The notes: generated by a model from the sequence alone, not told the origin. 64,000 bases of DNA from Sugiyamaella lignohabitans (GCF_001640025.1 NC_031672.1:1488001-1552000); one strand, 5' to 3'. Counted from the stretch's first letter, positions 43,667 through 55,520 are shown. Program-made: numbers and translations.

Positions 43667-44677
43667 ATGACTCAGGACACTCTCCAGTTCATTCCTCTTC
43701 ACAAGACGTTTGGCGCCCAATGCGTGGGCGTCGATTTTAGCAAGGAGCTGCCACCAGAAGTGGTTCAGCAAGTCAAAGACGGCCTACACAAGTACGGACT
43801 TTTGACATTCCGCAAGACTGGTTTGACTGACGAGAATTTCGTCAAGTTTGGCCAACATTTTGGCGAACTATGTCCCAACGCTTCGGCTGACAACAGAGTC
43901 AAGTCTAAGTATATTGGAGATCCTAGCAACATCCACCGTGACGGCACTGTTGTCCAGAAAGGTGAACTGCAATATTTCATTGGCAAGGCCACTGGTATCT
44001 TCCATGTTGACAAATCATATGATCCAAGAAGAGTTCGTTACACCACTCTGAAATGTACAGTTCCCGTGCCAGCAGGTACAGGAGGAGCTACCGAGTTTGC
44101 TGACAGTAGAACTGCTTATGACGACCTCGACGAAGAGACCAAGCAGTACATTCAAGACAAAGTCGGAGCACACTCGATTTTCGAGTCTCGTCGAAAAGCT
44201 GCTCCTTGGCTCAAGACATTCCAAATGCTTGATCCTAACGACTTCCCATTCGGCAAGTTCCCTGTAGTTGAGACCCAACCTCAGACCGGACGTAAAGATC
44301 TTTACCTGGCAGGCCATTTGCATCATATTGAAGGCATGGACCAAGAAGAAAGCACCAAACTCATTGAAAAGCTGTTTAATCACGCTACCCAGCCGAAATA
44401 CGTGCACAAAGTCAACTACGAAGAGCCCGGCGACTTTGTCATCTGGGACAATCTGGCAGTCCTGCACCGAGCCGGCGGCGGGTCCTACGTCGGAATCCAC
44501 CCGCGAGACGTGCGAAACCTGACCATCTACGACAACTCGGACGGTGAATGGGGGTTCAACGACCGCAACCAAGAGCGCATCGACCCCATGAAATACATCC
44601 GGGCTGCCCACGAAAAGGCCTTTGCCGGCGACTCCACCGCCAACGACTTCAACAACGAGATCCTCGACTACGATTAA
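43667..44677 (+). CDS. TauD/TfdA-family 2-oxoglutarate dioxygenase
   Basis: An Fe(II)/2-oxoglutarate dioxygenase of 336 residues, full length for the family. The iron ligands are His113 and Asp115 (IFHVDKSYD) and the distal His267 (AVLHRAGG). Arg280 or Arg283 (IHPRDVRNLTIYD) fits the 2-oxoglutarate-binding position. The N-terminal block LHKTFGAQCVGVDFS is typical of fungal proteins annotated as 2,4-D- or taurine-type dioxygenases. In yeasts such enzymes free sulfite from sulfonates or act on other carboxylates; the substrate here is unknown. No intron. Convergent with a broken HD-domain hydrolase; both 3' ends share a GC element. Confidence 0.88.
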   Translation: MTQDTLQFIPLHKTFGAQCVGVDFSKELPPEVVQQVKDGLHKYGLLTFRKTGLTDENFVKFGQHFGELCPNASADNRVKSKYIGDPSNIHRDGTVVQKGELQYFIGKATGIFHVDKSYDPRRVRYTTLKCTVPVPAGTGGATEFADSRTAYDDLDEETKQYIQDKVGAHSIFESRRKAAPWLKTFQMLDPNDFPFGKFPVVETQPQTGRKDLYLAGHLHHIEGMDQEESTKLIEKLFNHATQPKYVHKVNYEEPGDFVIWDNLAVLHRAGGGSYVGIHPRDVRNLTIYDNSDGEWGFNDRNQERIDPMKYIRAAHEKAFAGDSTANDFNNEILDYD

Positions 44678-44713
44678 TTTAATCCTGTAACAGTGTTAAC
44701 TTCCTTCCCCGCT

Positions 44714-44854
44714 TGCCTCCGGCGGCTGGGGCTCCGCCCCAGACCCTGGTTGCTCCTCTCGCTGCGCTCGAGTCGTTCCGTCCCCGTTCCCCGGTCAACT
44801 CCTGCGAAGCAGGAGCAACCAGGGTCTGGGGCGGAGCCCCAGCCGCCGGAGGCA
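44714..44854. repeat. GC double-hairpin element between the TauD-type gene and the HD pseudogene
   Basis: Begins 36 bp after the dioxygenase stop and ends 31 bp before the pseudogene stop. The left tail has the GCA loop variant. Confidence 0.93.
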
Positions 44855-44885
44855 GTCCCCCGACCCCAACCGTATATAACCCGTA

Positions 44886-45560
44886 TCAGTTATCGTATTT
44901 GGCCATGATCTTGTTGGTCCGGATCTTGTCCGGGAGAGCGACAATTTCGCGGCAGCTGGTTAGGGACCACGTCTTTGTTTGCACCTGGTGGCCCATTTGG
45001 TAGCCGAAATAGTGGTTGATTCGCACACGGGATAGGCCTGGACCGCCATCTCGACAACCTTATCGCTGGCTAGGTGTCCACACATACCGGAGATGTCGAT
45101 GGCTGTGGTAACATCTATGAACCACCCGATAGAGATAGTTTTGCCGCTCATCGCCGGCAGACTGTGTCTAAAGATAGCTTCAACAATGCAATCGACTTGA
45201 TCTGCGGGATAATCAGCTTGGATCAGCCATTCTCTCGCCAGAATGCCGCCGTAGAACTCGAAGCTCATCTTTGTTTTGGCCTGGTTCTCCGGGCTTGCAC
45301 CAATGTCGTGGAACAGGCAGCACAGGTAGAACGTTTCTTTGTCAAAAAATTCGTACTCAACATGTTTAGATATGACCACTCCAAAGGCGTAACATCGCTG
45401 CAAGTGGTGCTGCAGCTCCACTGTTAAAGTTGGCTTTCACTTATTCCAATACTTTGGTAGCGACAACTGTTTGCGGTGGGGCCAGGTCTTCAGTAGAATA
45501 GTCCCCTGGAACGTACGATTCCTCGGGTCCGCTAATTGGCACCGCTTGTAGTCCGTACAT
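44886..45560 (-). pseudogene. Broken cyanamide-hydratase-like HD-domain protein (Ddi2/3 family)
   Basis: Family members hydrate cyanamide to urea and have an HD-fold metal site. From ATG 45560 the frame reads MYGLQAVPISGPEESY... and reaches VATKVLE, where a TAA (about 45443-45441) interrupts it. About 15 nt later the homology resumes one base out of frame (from about 45424) and continues with LCCLFHDIG (the HD motif), KMSFEFYGGILARE and AIFRH. Near 45022 homology shifts frame again, from QAYPV into INHYFGYQMGHQV, and ends at TGA 44888-44886 with a normal-looking C-terminus. So there is one nonsense change and two frameshifts in an otherwise well-kept sequence. A 38-nt intron over the first lesion was considered and rejected because it would remove conserved-looking coding sequence. 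Sequencing error is the other option. Confidence 0.75.
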
Positions 45561-45904
45561 TTACTCTTGATTCACTGAATTACTCCATTTTTTCGGATCT
45601 GGTTCAGTCAGGTTAACTGAAGTTTTGGACTGGCTGACTCCGTTCACTCCGTTATTCAAGTTTGGGGTTGAATGTGGAGATTCTCCATCTGAACGGCTGT
45701 TTATTAGAGTGAGAGGCCTGCATACATGACATGAATGACATACGACAATGATCGATAGACGCGATCTGCTTGTCATTGACCAAGTTGAAATATAGGACTG
45801 AAATGGAAAATCCATAGTGGTAAAAAGAAACTAGTTTGACATGGTGAACCTGAAAAAAAAAGCAATGTAACAATGCGATAATCTTCTTGACTAATACAAT
45901 GAAC

Positions 45905-45934
45905 ATGATGATGATGATGATGATGATGATGATG
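45905..45934. repeat. GAT trinucleotide microsatellite
   Basis: About ten uninterrupted ATG/GAT triplets. Confidence 0.9.
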
Positions 45935-47574
45935 GGAAGCCGCTAATTCACGTATGGAACAATTAGACTAAAGAGCTGGTTCCATGTACTTGAGCTATTT
46001 GGGATAATGTTGTTGGGGAATTGATGCTAATTCTTTGCATCAAATCCATTAGTGTGGAGCATAGTTTAGTCAAGCCTCGTTGAGAGAAGTGAAGAGAATC
46101 AAAGCGAAGCTCAGATCTGGCTTAGTGGTGTGACTCCCAGCTGAGCCAAGCCAGTTTATTCTGGCCGGATTGAGTAAAGCCATTTGAATCAAGGCAGCTA
46201 GCCAAGCCAGTTAAACTAAACAGTGAGCCAAGCCCAGTTGAGTGAAGGTACGATGGAATTGAGGCATGCTAATAGAGCCATGCCATGCCATGCCATTTGA
46301 AGATGCAATTGACAATGCAATTAAAGACGCAACTGACGATATACAATTGGCAATGAAATTGGCGATAAATGAGCCATGTAATTAAAGGATCTAGACATAT
46401 CCACTTGACAGTCGGTGTCGGGCGTCGGTGTGATCTCCGACTTGGCGCTCGACGGTCTCACTGTCCGCTTTTGGTAGACCATTATCAGTAGATAGAGTAG
46501 ATAGGAATACGATACGATACTCGTGGTATACCGTAGCATAAGTGGGGTTTCAAGCCAAGATAGCATAGCCAAGAGTAGGTAGGAGGGTGGGGGATCACAG
46601 GCGGAGGGGGTCAAGAAGGCGGTGAGGGATAAGGATGGGGGGCGGATGTCCAGGCGGGCTGAGATCACTGATTGAGGAGTGAATGAGGAGGAGGTGGTTG
46701 GCGAAGATCCGGAACAGGATACTGAACGACAATGATCTACTTGAGTCACCCCATGTAGAGACGGTTGATAGCCGTCGTTAGTTGTCGCTACACGGATCAC
46801 AGCCGTTTTGTCTGAGACATGGCTATCCATACGATGCCAAATCTGATACATATTATTTGGATACCATTGATAACAAACTTCTCAGTTTGGTTGGTAAGGT
46901 TTTTGGTATCATCAGTTGTTACTGCGTTGGGTTCGTCAATGTACCATGTGGTTCCTGTACGTCAAAGTGGGTCGTATGGACCAGTCAGATGGCGGTGATG
47001 CCGCTGCTCCTGCAATGCGAAGCAGTGAGTCCTGTGGTTACGTGTGGTTACAATTCAGTAGCAGCAGCAGCAGCGGAAGCAGCGGCAGAAGCAGAAATCA
47101 GCGGCAGAAGCAATAGCAGTAACGGCATTAGCAACAGCGAGAATGACGCGTCAACGATCACGGAAACTGGTGAACAAAGCACTTTGGCATCTTGGCGGAG
47201 CACAGATCTAGGAACAAGCTAACATTTTTTACGTTCGATTCCATTCTTATCAGCATCAATAGCTAATAGTTTAATGTAAAGTTTAATTTTAATATTAACC
47301 CTGTCAAACTATATACAATATGATTGTGGCTAGGGTAAAGTTTAAAACATTATAAGTGGAGCCGACGTGCGTGATCCTCAGGATCACCGACTCAATTGAA
47401 ATTAAGCACGAAACTCAAACCTAATTTGTCATGCCAACCGAACGTTTAATTATTTTGTTGAATTTTTGACAAGTCGCCGAAAGCGTTGCACGAGTAAGGC
47501 GGCAATCGACAGTGTCGTAATAATATTTTGGTACTGTTGGACAGGCAGATCATTTGACATGACTGTTCGAGTAT

Positions 47575-47820
47575 CGTATCGTTCGGGTATCATTCGTCCA
47601 TCAATTGAACATCATTCGCCGTCATTGTCCTTCTTTTGAACATCATTGGCGTTCATTGTCTTTCTTTTGAGCATATTTGACCATCATTGAATATCATTGA
47701 ATATCACCGAGCATCATTGGCCGTCTTTAACCGTAATTTGACCGTATCTTGACCGTAAGTTGAACATCCTGTGAACATCCTGTGACCATCCTGTGAACAT
47801 CTGAACATCACATGAACATC
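47575..47820. repeat. Degenerate GAACATC(A/C)-type repeats
   Basis: About 245 bp of imperfect short repeats with cores GAACATCATTG and GAACATCCTGTG. Confidence 0.75.
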
Positions 47821-49929
47821 ATCTGTCGTTGTCTGTCGTTGACTGTCACACTCTCTGTCTCTGTCTCTGTCGGTCTCTGCCTATCATCACAGTTAATCTG
47901 TTGCCGTCTATCTCCAATCGGGTTTATCATACCAAGACATCCTCAACCCGTAATAGCAACTAAGTGTGTGGGTGCTGACCTTGGGTACCAGGCTGGTAAA
48001 CGACCCAATCGGATCGTTTCTTTCCCTAATTGTGTACGACCTTCCCCCCTCATATACGCCGAGATTGCAGTAATTGCAGTATTTGCTGGTAAAAATGCGG
48101 GGGGGATATTTCGGTCCACACGAATGGCCAAGATCCGAAAATGGTAACTATTCGGTACTAATAACAGTGAGAGGGGTAAGAATTATGGTGGGCTGGTTCG
48201 TCGCTAGTTCCTGACTAGTATGGTGACCGCGATGGTTCGAATGGCGCAGCTTATGGATTACGTTAGCTAGCTAGCTGTTCGTCGATGTTTGTCTGGTACC
48301 ACTTTGAGAGTGCATGCAAGAGACTTGATAGATAGACTAAGACCGCCTCGGAAGCGTGCATTGCATAATGTAAACTAAGAGCAGATCCAGATTGGCGTTT
48401 TCGTTTAAGCAGTTTCCTATTAAGGACGGTCCAGCACCCCTCATCTGGCATTTATGTAGCCTGTTCACGCGTAGGCTCGTGAGCTTCGGCTTGTAATGTT
48501 TGTCAAGATCTGAGGGGATTCCTTCCCGTTCCCCCTCTCATAACTCATTAGTTGAATCTAGGAGGTTCTCCAAGTATGTATAGACAGAAAATCACCTTTT
48601 ATCAGTATAAATATTGTAAATTATAGTCAATTGATCAATGTTTGGTATTCTCAATACAAAACTATTTAAATTAACTGTTTACTCTTCGATGTCTGTTGAT
48701 ATTTTACGACATACTTGCTTGGCGCAATGTATAAGCACTGAGCAATAATCGAGCTCATAGCCAATAATATTATCTATCGGGGTCCAAGTCTCCTTGTATA
48801 ACCAAAATGTATAACACAATCCTTTATAGTAGTGGCAACTATTGGCGCCAAAAATAGCATCTTATCATTGTCACCTCTAAAAAGTCAGTCAGTCAGTCCT
48901 CTTGTTCCAATACAGGATATGCCTAGAAAATATTATTATTATTATTATTCAGATTATACTGCATTTGTTGAGTAGTCGTCGCGATTGAATCGCATATAAC
49001 CCTCGATCACCCTATAACCACCAAATGGCGGGGACGATCGTTTGGAGAGTCTCCTCGATTGTCCATCATGATAGACAATATGATAGACCATGATGAACAG
49101 CCACCAATAATATTTTCAACCATTAAATTTCCTGATTCTTATGATTGCCAAGCCAATCCCTGCTAGAACCTTGTAGATTACCCCGAGAAGGCCGCTAGTT
49201 CGGTTTCTACAAGTATTCCACCACTAAACCGAATTATGTTTGGAATGTGAGTATATCAGTTGATGCCTATTTTTTTTCGTAATAAAAAATCCACTAGTAA
49301 ACAAATAGTAATAAATTTATAGGTCGCATATACCTCGGGATTCTACTATACGGCTACTCGGTCCTTCCTTTGACTTATAACGGCACCGTTTAGATCTCGA
49401 GATTCCAACCCACTGTCAAGTCAAGTACGGGTCCAATTTCGATTCCCTGCATTTTACTACTGCTATGCAGAGCCTCAGATCGGGAAATCAAATTAACTAA
49501 TTTATGCAGGTTTAATCCCAAATAGATCATCGATGTGCAATGCGTCCCACCAAAAAGGGTCTAAGAGCGGAGTCCCCTGCATTTAGTTCACGCAGGCCAA
49601 ATTTCACCAAAACCACTTTTCGGACCAAATGTTCACGTATTGAATACCAATAGAAGAAATGTTGACGGCTTTTTAATTCCCGTTTATCGTACTAGTCGAC
49701 TAACGTGTGCAGCGTTTCCATGCCACGGCAGATCGCTGTCGATAATAAGAACTGTTAATGGGTCTAACATAAAAGACCCGATACCGCCCCTTGCTTTATT
49801 GGAATTTTTTTCTCTTCCTGTTCTTTTCTTCATTAATATACTTGTGTTAATTACCTTGGTTTAATTCATTCGTTACCCTTGTTAAACGCCTAGGTTTTTA
49901 TTCATTCGTTTATTTATTCCACAAAAATA

Positions 49930-52900
49930 ATGAAGCTATCTACCATAGCTTTTGTGGGGTTGACAGTCCTCCAGGCTGTGTTCGCTCAGTCTGTTACTGA
50001 GACTGTCTGTTCTGGAACAAACACTGTTACTACTGTTGTTCCATGTACCGCTACTGGTGCTGTGTTAAATTTGGTCACAACTATCAATGACGTTGGTCAA
50101 TTGTTGACCAATGGTGATTATACTGATGCATCTCAATCTCTCGTTCAAGCCGTTGATACTCTTGGTTCTCTTGGTGATCTTTCTCCCTGTGACGAGGTTT
50201 CTCTCGAACAAGCTCTTTCCAGTCTGATTAGTGGTCTTTCAAGTGATCTTGCCAACCTTGTTACTGAGGGTCTTTCTGCTTCTGATCTTGATGCCATTGT
50301 TACTTTATACGATGCTATTGAAGAACTTATCTCGGAGCTTGGTTTCAGTTGTACATTCACAAATGGTCTGCTTACTCTTCTTGAGACTCTAGCGAGCGTC
50401 ATTAATACCCTTATTAACTTGTACAATACGACGATAGGTATTCTAGCTGGCAGGATATCTACTATCACCAGTCCGACTGTTTCATGTAATTCAGCATCAA
50501 GTTCAGGTTTAGTGTGCACGGCAAGTTCATCGGCTGCTTCCTCAGCGGCCTCTTCTTCTGCTGCCTCGTCTGCTGCTTCCAGCGCTGCTTCATCTGCTGC
50601 TTCATCCGCCGCTTCTAGTGCCGCTTCATCTGCTGCTTCATCCGCCGCTTCTAGTGCCGCTTCGTCTGCTGCTTCTAGTGCTGCCTCTTCCGGTGCTTCA
50701 TCTGCCGCTTCATCTGCTGCCTCCTCAGCTGCTTCTTCGGCTGCTTCTAGTGCCGCTTCCAGTGCTGCTTCTTCTGCTGCTGCTTCTAGTGCCGCTTCTT
50801 CTGGTGCTTCTTCTGCTGCTGTTACCAGTGGCCCTTCTGCATCCATCAGTGTCACCGAGACTGTCTGTTCCGGTACCGCAACCGTCACGACTGTCGTTCC
50901 TTGTACCGCCAGCGGTGTTGTGTTGAACTTGGTTACCACTATCAATGAAGTCGGTCAACTTTTGACCAACGGTGATTTTACTGATGCTTCTCAATCTCTT
51001 GTTCAAGCTCTTAACACTCTTGGTTCTCTTGGTGACCTCTCTCCTTGTGATGAGCTCACTCTTGAACAAGCTCTTTCTGGTCTTATCAGTGGCCTTTCCA
51101 GTGATCTTGCTAACCTTGTTACTGAGGGTCTTTCTGCTTCTGATCTTGATGCCGTCGTTACTTTGTACGATGCATTGGAAGAACTTATTGCCGAGCTTGG
51201 ATTTGACTGTACTTTTACTAATACCTTATTGACTCTCCTCGAGACCCTCGCTGGTGTTATTAACACTTTGATTGACCTGTACAACACCACTCTTGGAATC
51301 TTAGCTGGTCAAATTTCTACTATCCAGAGCCCTACTATTTCCTGTAACTCTGCTAGTAGCACTGGTTTGGTTTGTACCGCTTCGTCCAGTGCTGTTTCAT
51401 CTAGTGCTGCTTCTTCCAGCGCCGCTTCATCTGCTGCATCCAGTGCTGCTTCTTCTGCTGCTTCCAGTGCCGCCTCTTCAGCTGCTTCTTCTGCTGCCTC
51501 GAGTGCTGCTTCCAGTGCTGCCTCTAGTGCTGCATCCAGTGCTGCTTCTTCTGCTGCCTCCAGTGCTGCTTCTTCAGGTGCTTCTTCTGCCGCTTCTAGT
51601 GCCGCTTCTTCTGGCGCTTCCAGTGCTGCTTCTAGTGCCGCTTCTTCTGGTGCTTCATCTGCTGCTTCTTCTGGTGCCTCCTCTGCTGCTGTTACCAGTG
51701 GCCCTTCTGCCTCCATTAGCGTTACTCAAACCGTCTGCTCTGGTACTGCTACCGTCACTACTGTCGTTCCTTGTACCGCCAGCGGTGTTGTGTTGAACTT
51801 GGTTACCACTATCAATGAAGTCGGTCAACTTTTGACCAACGGTGATTTCGCTGACGCTTCTCAATCACTTGTGCAAGCTCTTAACACTCTTGGTTCTCTT
51901 GGTGACCTCTCTCCTTGTGATGAGATTACTCTCGAGCAAGCCCTTTCTGACTTGATTGGCGGTTTGTCCAGTGATCTTACCAATCTTCTTACAGAGGGTC
52001 TTTCGGCCTCTGACCTTGATGCCGTTGTCACTTTGTACGATGCTTTGGAGGAGTTGGTTGCCGAGCTTGGATTTGACTGTACATTTAGCAACCTTTTGTT
52101 AACTCTCCTGGAGACTCTCGCTGGTGTGATTAACACTTTGATTGACCTGTACAACACTACCCTTGGACTCTTGGCTGGTCAAATTTCTACTATCCAGAGC
52201 CCAACTATTACCTGTAACTCTGCTAGCAGTACTGGATTAGTCTGTACTGCTTCTTCTGCTGCTTCATCTAGTGCTGCTTCTTCCGCAGCTTCTTCTGCTG
52301 CTTCGTCTAGTGCTGCCTCTTCTGCTGCTTCATCTAGTGCCGCTTCTTCTGCTGCTTCATCTAGTGCTGCCTCTTCTGCTGCTTCATCTAGTGCCGCTTC
52401 TTCTGCTGCTTCATCTAGTGCCGCTTCTTCTGCTGCTTCATCTAGTGCCGCTTCTTCTGCTGCTTCATCTAGTGCTGCTTCATCGCTGCTTCATCTAGTG
52501 CTGCTTCATCCGCTGCTTCCTCTAGTGCTGCTTCATCCGCTGCTTCCTCTAGTGCTGCTTCATCTGCTGCTTCTTCTGCCGCCTCTTCAGCTGCTGCTTC
52601 TTCTGGTGCTTCCTCTGCTGCCTCCAGTGCTGCCTCATCCGGTGCCTCTTCAGCTGCTGCTTCTAGTGCTGCTGCCTCTTCAGGTTCTTCCTCAGCTGCC
52701 GCTTCTTCTGCCGCAGCCTCCTCAGCTGCTGCTTCATCTGGTGCTTCGTCTGCTGCTGCCTCTTCTGCCGCTTCTAGTGCTGCTGCCTCTTCAGCTGGTC
52801 CTTTCACCAACTCGACTATCAGCTCTGCTGCTGCTTCTAGTGCTGCTGCTTCATCTGCTGCTGCCTCGAGTGTTGCTGCTTCGACTAGTGCCGCTGCATC

Positions 52901-54065
52901 ATCTGCTGCTGCCTCTTCTGCCGCTGCATCATCTGCTGCTGCCTCCTCTGCTGCTGCTTCGTCTGGTGCCGCCTCTTCTGCCGCTGCTTCTTCTTCCGCT
53001 GCTGGTCCTACCTTGGGATGCAGAGGTATCAACTGTCCTAACGGCGGTGCTTCCTCATCTGCTGCTGCTTCTTCCGGTGCTGCTTCTGGCTCTGCTTCGG
53101 CTTCTGCTTCTGCTTCTGCCTCTGCTTCTGCTTCAACCTCCGGAGCTGCCTCTGCCTCTGCTTCCGCCTCTGGTGCTGCTTCTGCCTCTGCCTCTGGTGC
53201 CGCTTCTGCTTCGGCCTCTGCTTCTGCTTCAGTCACCACTTCTCCCGCTGGTCCTACCTTGGGATGCAGAGGTGTCAACTGTCCTAACGGAGGTGCCTCT
53301 TCGGCTGCTGGTTCTGGTTCTGCCGCTGCTTCTTCCTCTTCTGTAGCCACTTCTCCTGCTGGAGGTAACGGTGGTTCTGGATCTCCTACTGGATCTGGTA
53401 GCGGATCTTCTCCAAGTGGAACCAGTGGTAACGGTGGTTCTGGTCCTGGTAATGGTGGATCTGGTGCTGGCAACGGTGGTTCCGGTCCCGGCAATGGTGG
53501 ATCTGGTGCTGGTAACGGTGGTTCCGGTGCTGGCAATGGTGCTGGTAATGGTTCTGGTAATGGCGGCTCTGGCGCTGGCAATGGAGCTGGTAATGGTGGA
53601 TCTGGTGCTGGCAATGGAGCTGGTAATGGCTCTGGTGCTGGTAACGGTTCTGGTTCTGGTCCTGCCTCGACCAACCCTGAAAACAACTTCTCCGGTTCTG
53701 GCAATGGTGCTGGTAATGGTGGATCTGGCGCTGGTAACGGTGCTGGCAATGGTGCTGGCAACGGATCTGGTGCTGGTAATGGAGCTGGTAACGGATCTGG
53801 TGCTGGAGCTGGTAATGGATCTGGTGCTGGTAACGGCAACGGTTCTGGAGCTGGCAATGGCGCTGGCAACGGTTCTGGCGCTGGTGCTGGCTCTGGCTCT
53901 GGCTCTGGCTCTGGTGCTGGTAATGGCGCCGGTGCCGGTGCCGGTAATGGTTCAGGCTCGGGCTCAGGTAATGAACAAACTGGCCCTGCCGAAAACACAT
54001 CCGGTGCATCTAAAATCACAATCAGTTCCTTGGTTGTTTTCTGTTCTTTATTATTGGTCCTTTAG
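49930..54065 (+). CDS. Giant Ala/Ser-rich modular cell-surface protein, with a one-base frameshift
   Basis: The protein starts with a signal peptide ([19 protein letters not shown]). Three copies of a domain of about 175 residues follow (coding about 49990-50520, 50845-51380 and 51715-52250), each beginning SVTETVC or SVTQTVC and containing VVPC, SPCDE, ELGF.C and a final VC. Alanine/serine linkers separate them, then a long A/S tract, two [20 protein letters not shown] motifs (about 53025 and 53270), a Gly/Asn/Ser tract and a hydrophobic tail ending VFCSLLLVL. The tail looks like a GPI-anchor signal. At about 52484 one base is missing from the repeat (TCATC-GCTGCT), so the frame as given runs into a Leu-rich sequence and stops at 53346. 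The domains, linkers and tail are coherent only if both frames are joined. I do not recognise the domain. Likely an adhesin or wall mannoprotein. Confidence 0.75.
52262..52484 (+). repeat. 27-bp minisatellite in the surface-protein gene
   Basis: About eight near-identical copies of a 27-bp unit encoding AASSSAASS (GCTTCATCTAGTGCC then GCTTCTTCTGCT). The frameshift lies at the 3' edge. Confidence 0.85.
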
Positions 54066-54182
54066 ATTTTGTGACCAATATTTTCATTTGTAATGTATTT
54101 TCTTGATTAATTTATGATTCTTTATTTTACTATACATCCGTGCCATGAACTACTCTCGAGAACCTCCCAGGGGGGAAGGGTG

Positions 54183-54322
54183 TGCCTCCGGCGGCTGGGG
54201 CGCTGCCCCAGACCCCGTAGCTCCTGCTTCGCAGGAGACAACTTGGGGGACTCCTCGTAACGACTCGAGCGCAGCGAGAGGAGCAACCAGGGTCTGGGGC
54301 GGAGCCCCAGCCGCCGGAGGCA
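54183..54322. repeat. GC double-hairpin element downstream of the surface-protein gene
   Basis: Begins 117 bp after the stop at 54065. Flanks GGGTG and CACACCC extend the inverted repeat. The left hairpin has loop GCT and the right tail has the GCA variant. Confidence 0.92.
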
Positions 54323-55151
54323 CACCCACCCCCTCACACACCATCGCCAAGGACAGTAAATAATATTTTAATGTCTACTTCTCCAGTTACTGGAGCGATG
54401 TTTGTTTACAGCAGCTGTGGTCTGCAGCTAACCCTACAGATGTATCACAGGAATCTGCATGTCGACCGTTGTCATAGTACTAGCGTCACGCAGCTGGTAC
54501 CCACCTGCTGCTAGCGATAAAGCAGGCCGCTGCTTGCAGCGAGCGTAGTCGCTAGCCAGAACTAAATAAGTTCGTTCCTGCCTGTACTTCAGGGCTGAAC
54601 TAGTGACTTTCAGTGCCTCAGCATGGCATACAAGCACAGCATAAAATCACAGCATAAAAACACAGCATAAAAGCATAGCATGTAACGACTCGTCAAAAAG
54701 ACATTTCCGGCATGAACCCTAGCACGACTTTAACCTCGTGAAGCCTATACAACCGGTTTGTCAGACGGCTGGCTGACTGACCGGCCGACCGACTGACTGA
54801 CCTGTTTGTCCCATCTCACCGTTCATTCTAATAATAGAATATTTCTATTTATAAGCCTTACTGCGATTGTTTGTGTTGTAGTGGGATCCAGCTAACATTC
54901 TCTGCACGCACGGCAGTAGCCAAACTTTGTATACCCCCACTGCAACCTGAATATTTTTGGTTTAGCTTGACTAATAAAGTTCATTGGCGCGGCAACCGCA
55001 CCTCGCCTCTCCCAAGACAGTAACAGTTTCCGCCGCTAATGCCCTCCATCCAACCGGTTCCGGGCAGACACTAGCGGAAAAAACCCTGCCGGCCAGGGGC
55101 AACCAGCCCGACCGGCGGCATCAGGCACCAGGGGAAGAAACCTTCAGGGGG

Positions 55152-55185
55152 ACCAGTCACCAGTCACCAGTCACCAGTCACCAGG
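55152..55185. repeat. CAGTCAC tandem repeat
   Basis: Four consecutive copies of the 7-bp unit CAGTCAC (ACCAGTCACC...). Confidence 0.85.
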
Positions 55186-55226
55186 GGCCATTTTCCCCGA
55201 ACGGGTTGGGTTTCGGGGGGTCGGAC

Positions 55227-55364
55227 TGCCTCCGGCGGCTGGGGCGCTGCCCCAGACCCCGTAGCTCCTGCTTCGCAGGAGTTTGCTGGGACCTTGGACG
55301 GACCGACTCGAGCGGAGCGAGAGGAGCCACGGGGTCTGGGGCAGAGCCCCAGCCGCCGGAGGCA
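55227..55364. repeat. GC double-hairpin element, two-arm copy
   Basis: Hairpin loops GCT and AGA. The left tail is CTCCTGCTTCGCAGGAG and the right tail has the GGA variant. It lies upstream of the GH17 gene. Confidence 0.92.
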
Positions 55365-55520
55365 CACCCACCACCCCCAATAGCCCGGACCCCCAGCGGC
55401 CCAAAGAGGGTGCAGGGTGTATGCAAGGTTGCTATTTTTGGAAATAAGGGGTGAGGGTTGTTGCTGGATTGGGCGGCGGTTGGCAGTGGACTAGCGAAAA
55501 TCGGCACACGCCCTGAATGA

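Larger units (their letters stand above)
45561..49929. other. Gene-free 4.4 kb upstream of the surface-protein gene
   Basis: No gene supported and no GC elements. It holds a GAT/ATG trinucleotide run (45905-45934), AGCCAAGCCAG-like degenerate repeats (46130-46300), CAG/CGGAAG triplets (47055-47120), GAACATCATTG- and GAACATCCTGTG-type repeats (47575-47820), and an ATT run (48931-48948). Most of the 3' part may be the promoter of the surface-protein gene. Confidence 0.5.

Noticed and set aside
45405..45460. Intron to explain the first lesion of the HD-domain pseudogene
   Set aside because: It would be only about 38 nt and would remove residues that look like normal coding sequence; a stop plus a frameshift fits better.
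46321..47222. 176-codon minus-strand and 146-codon plus-strand overlapping frames
   Set aside because: They overlap each other near their ends, contain simple repeats and match no family I know. One has a hydrophobic stretch, but that is not enough.
48640..48900. Possible solo LTR (TGTTGATATT... and a TGGCGCC word)
   Set aside because: No terminal TG...CA pair with target duplication and no internal retroelement sequence were found.
52485..53346. Leu-rich tail of the surface protein as a real domain
   Set aside because: It is the A/S repeat read out of frame; the downstream frame restores the repeat, the CRG-NCPNGG motifs and the anchor signal.
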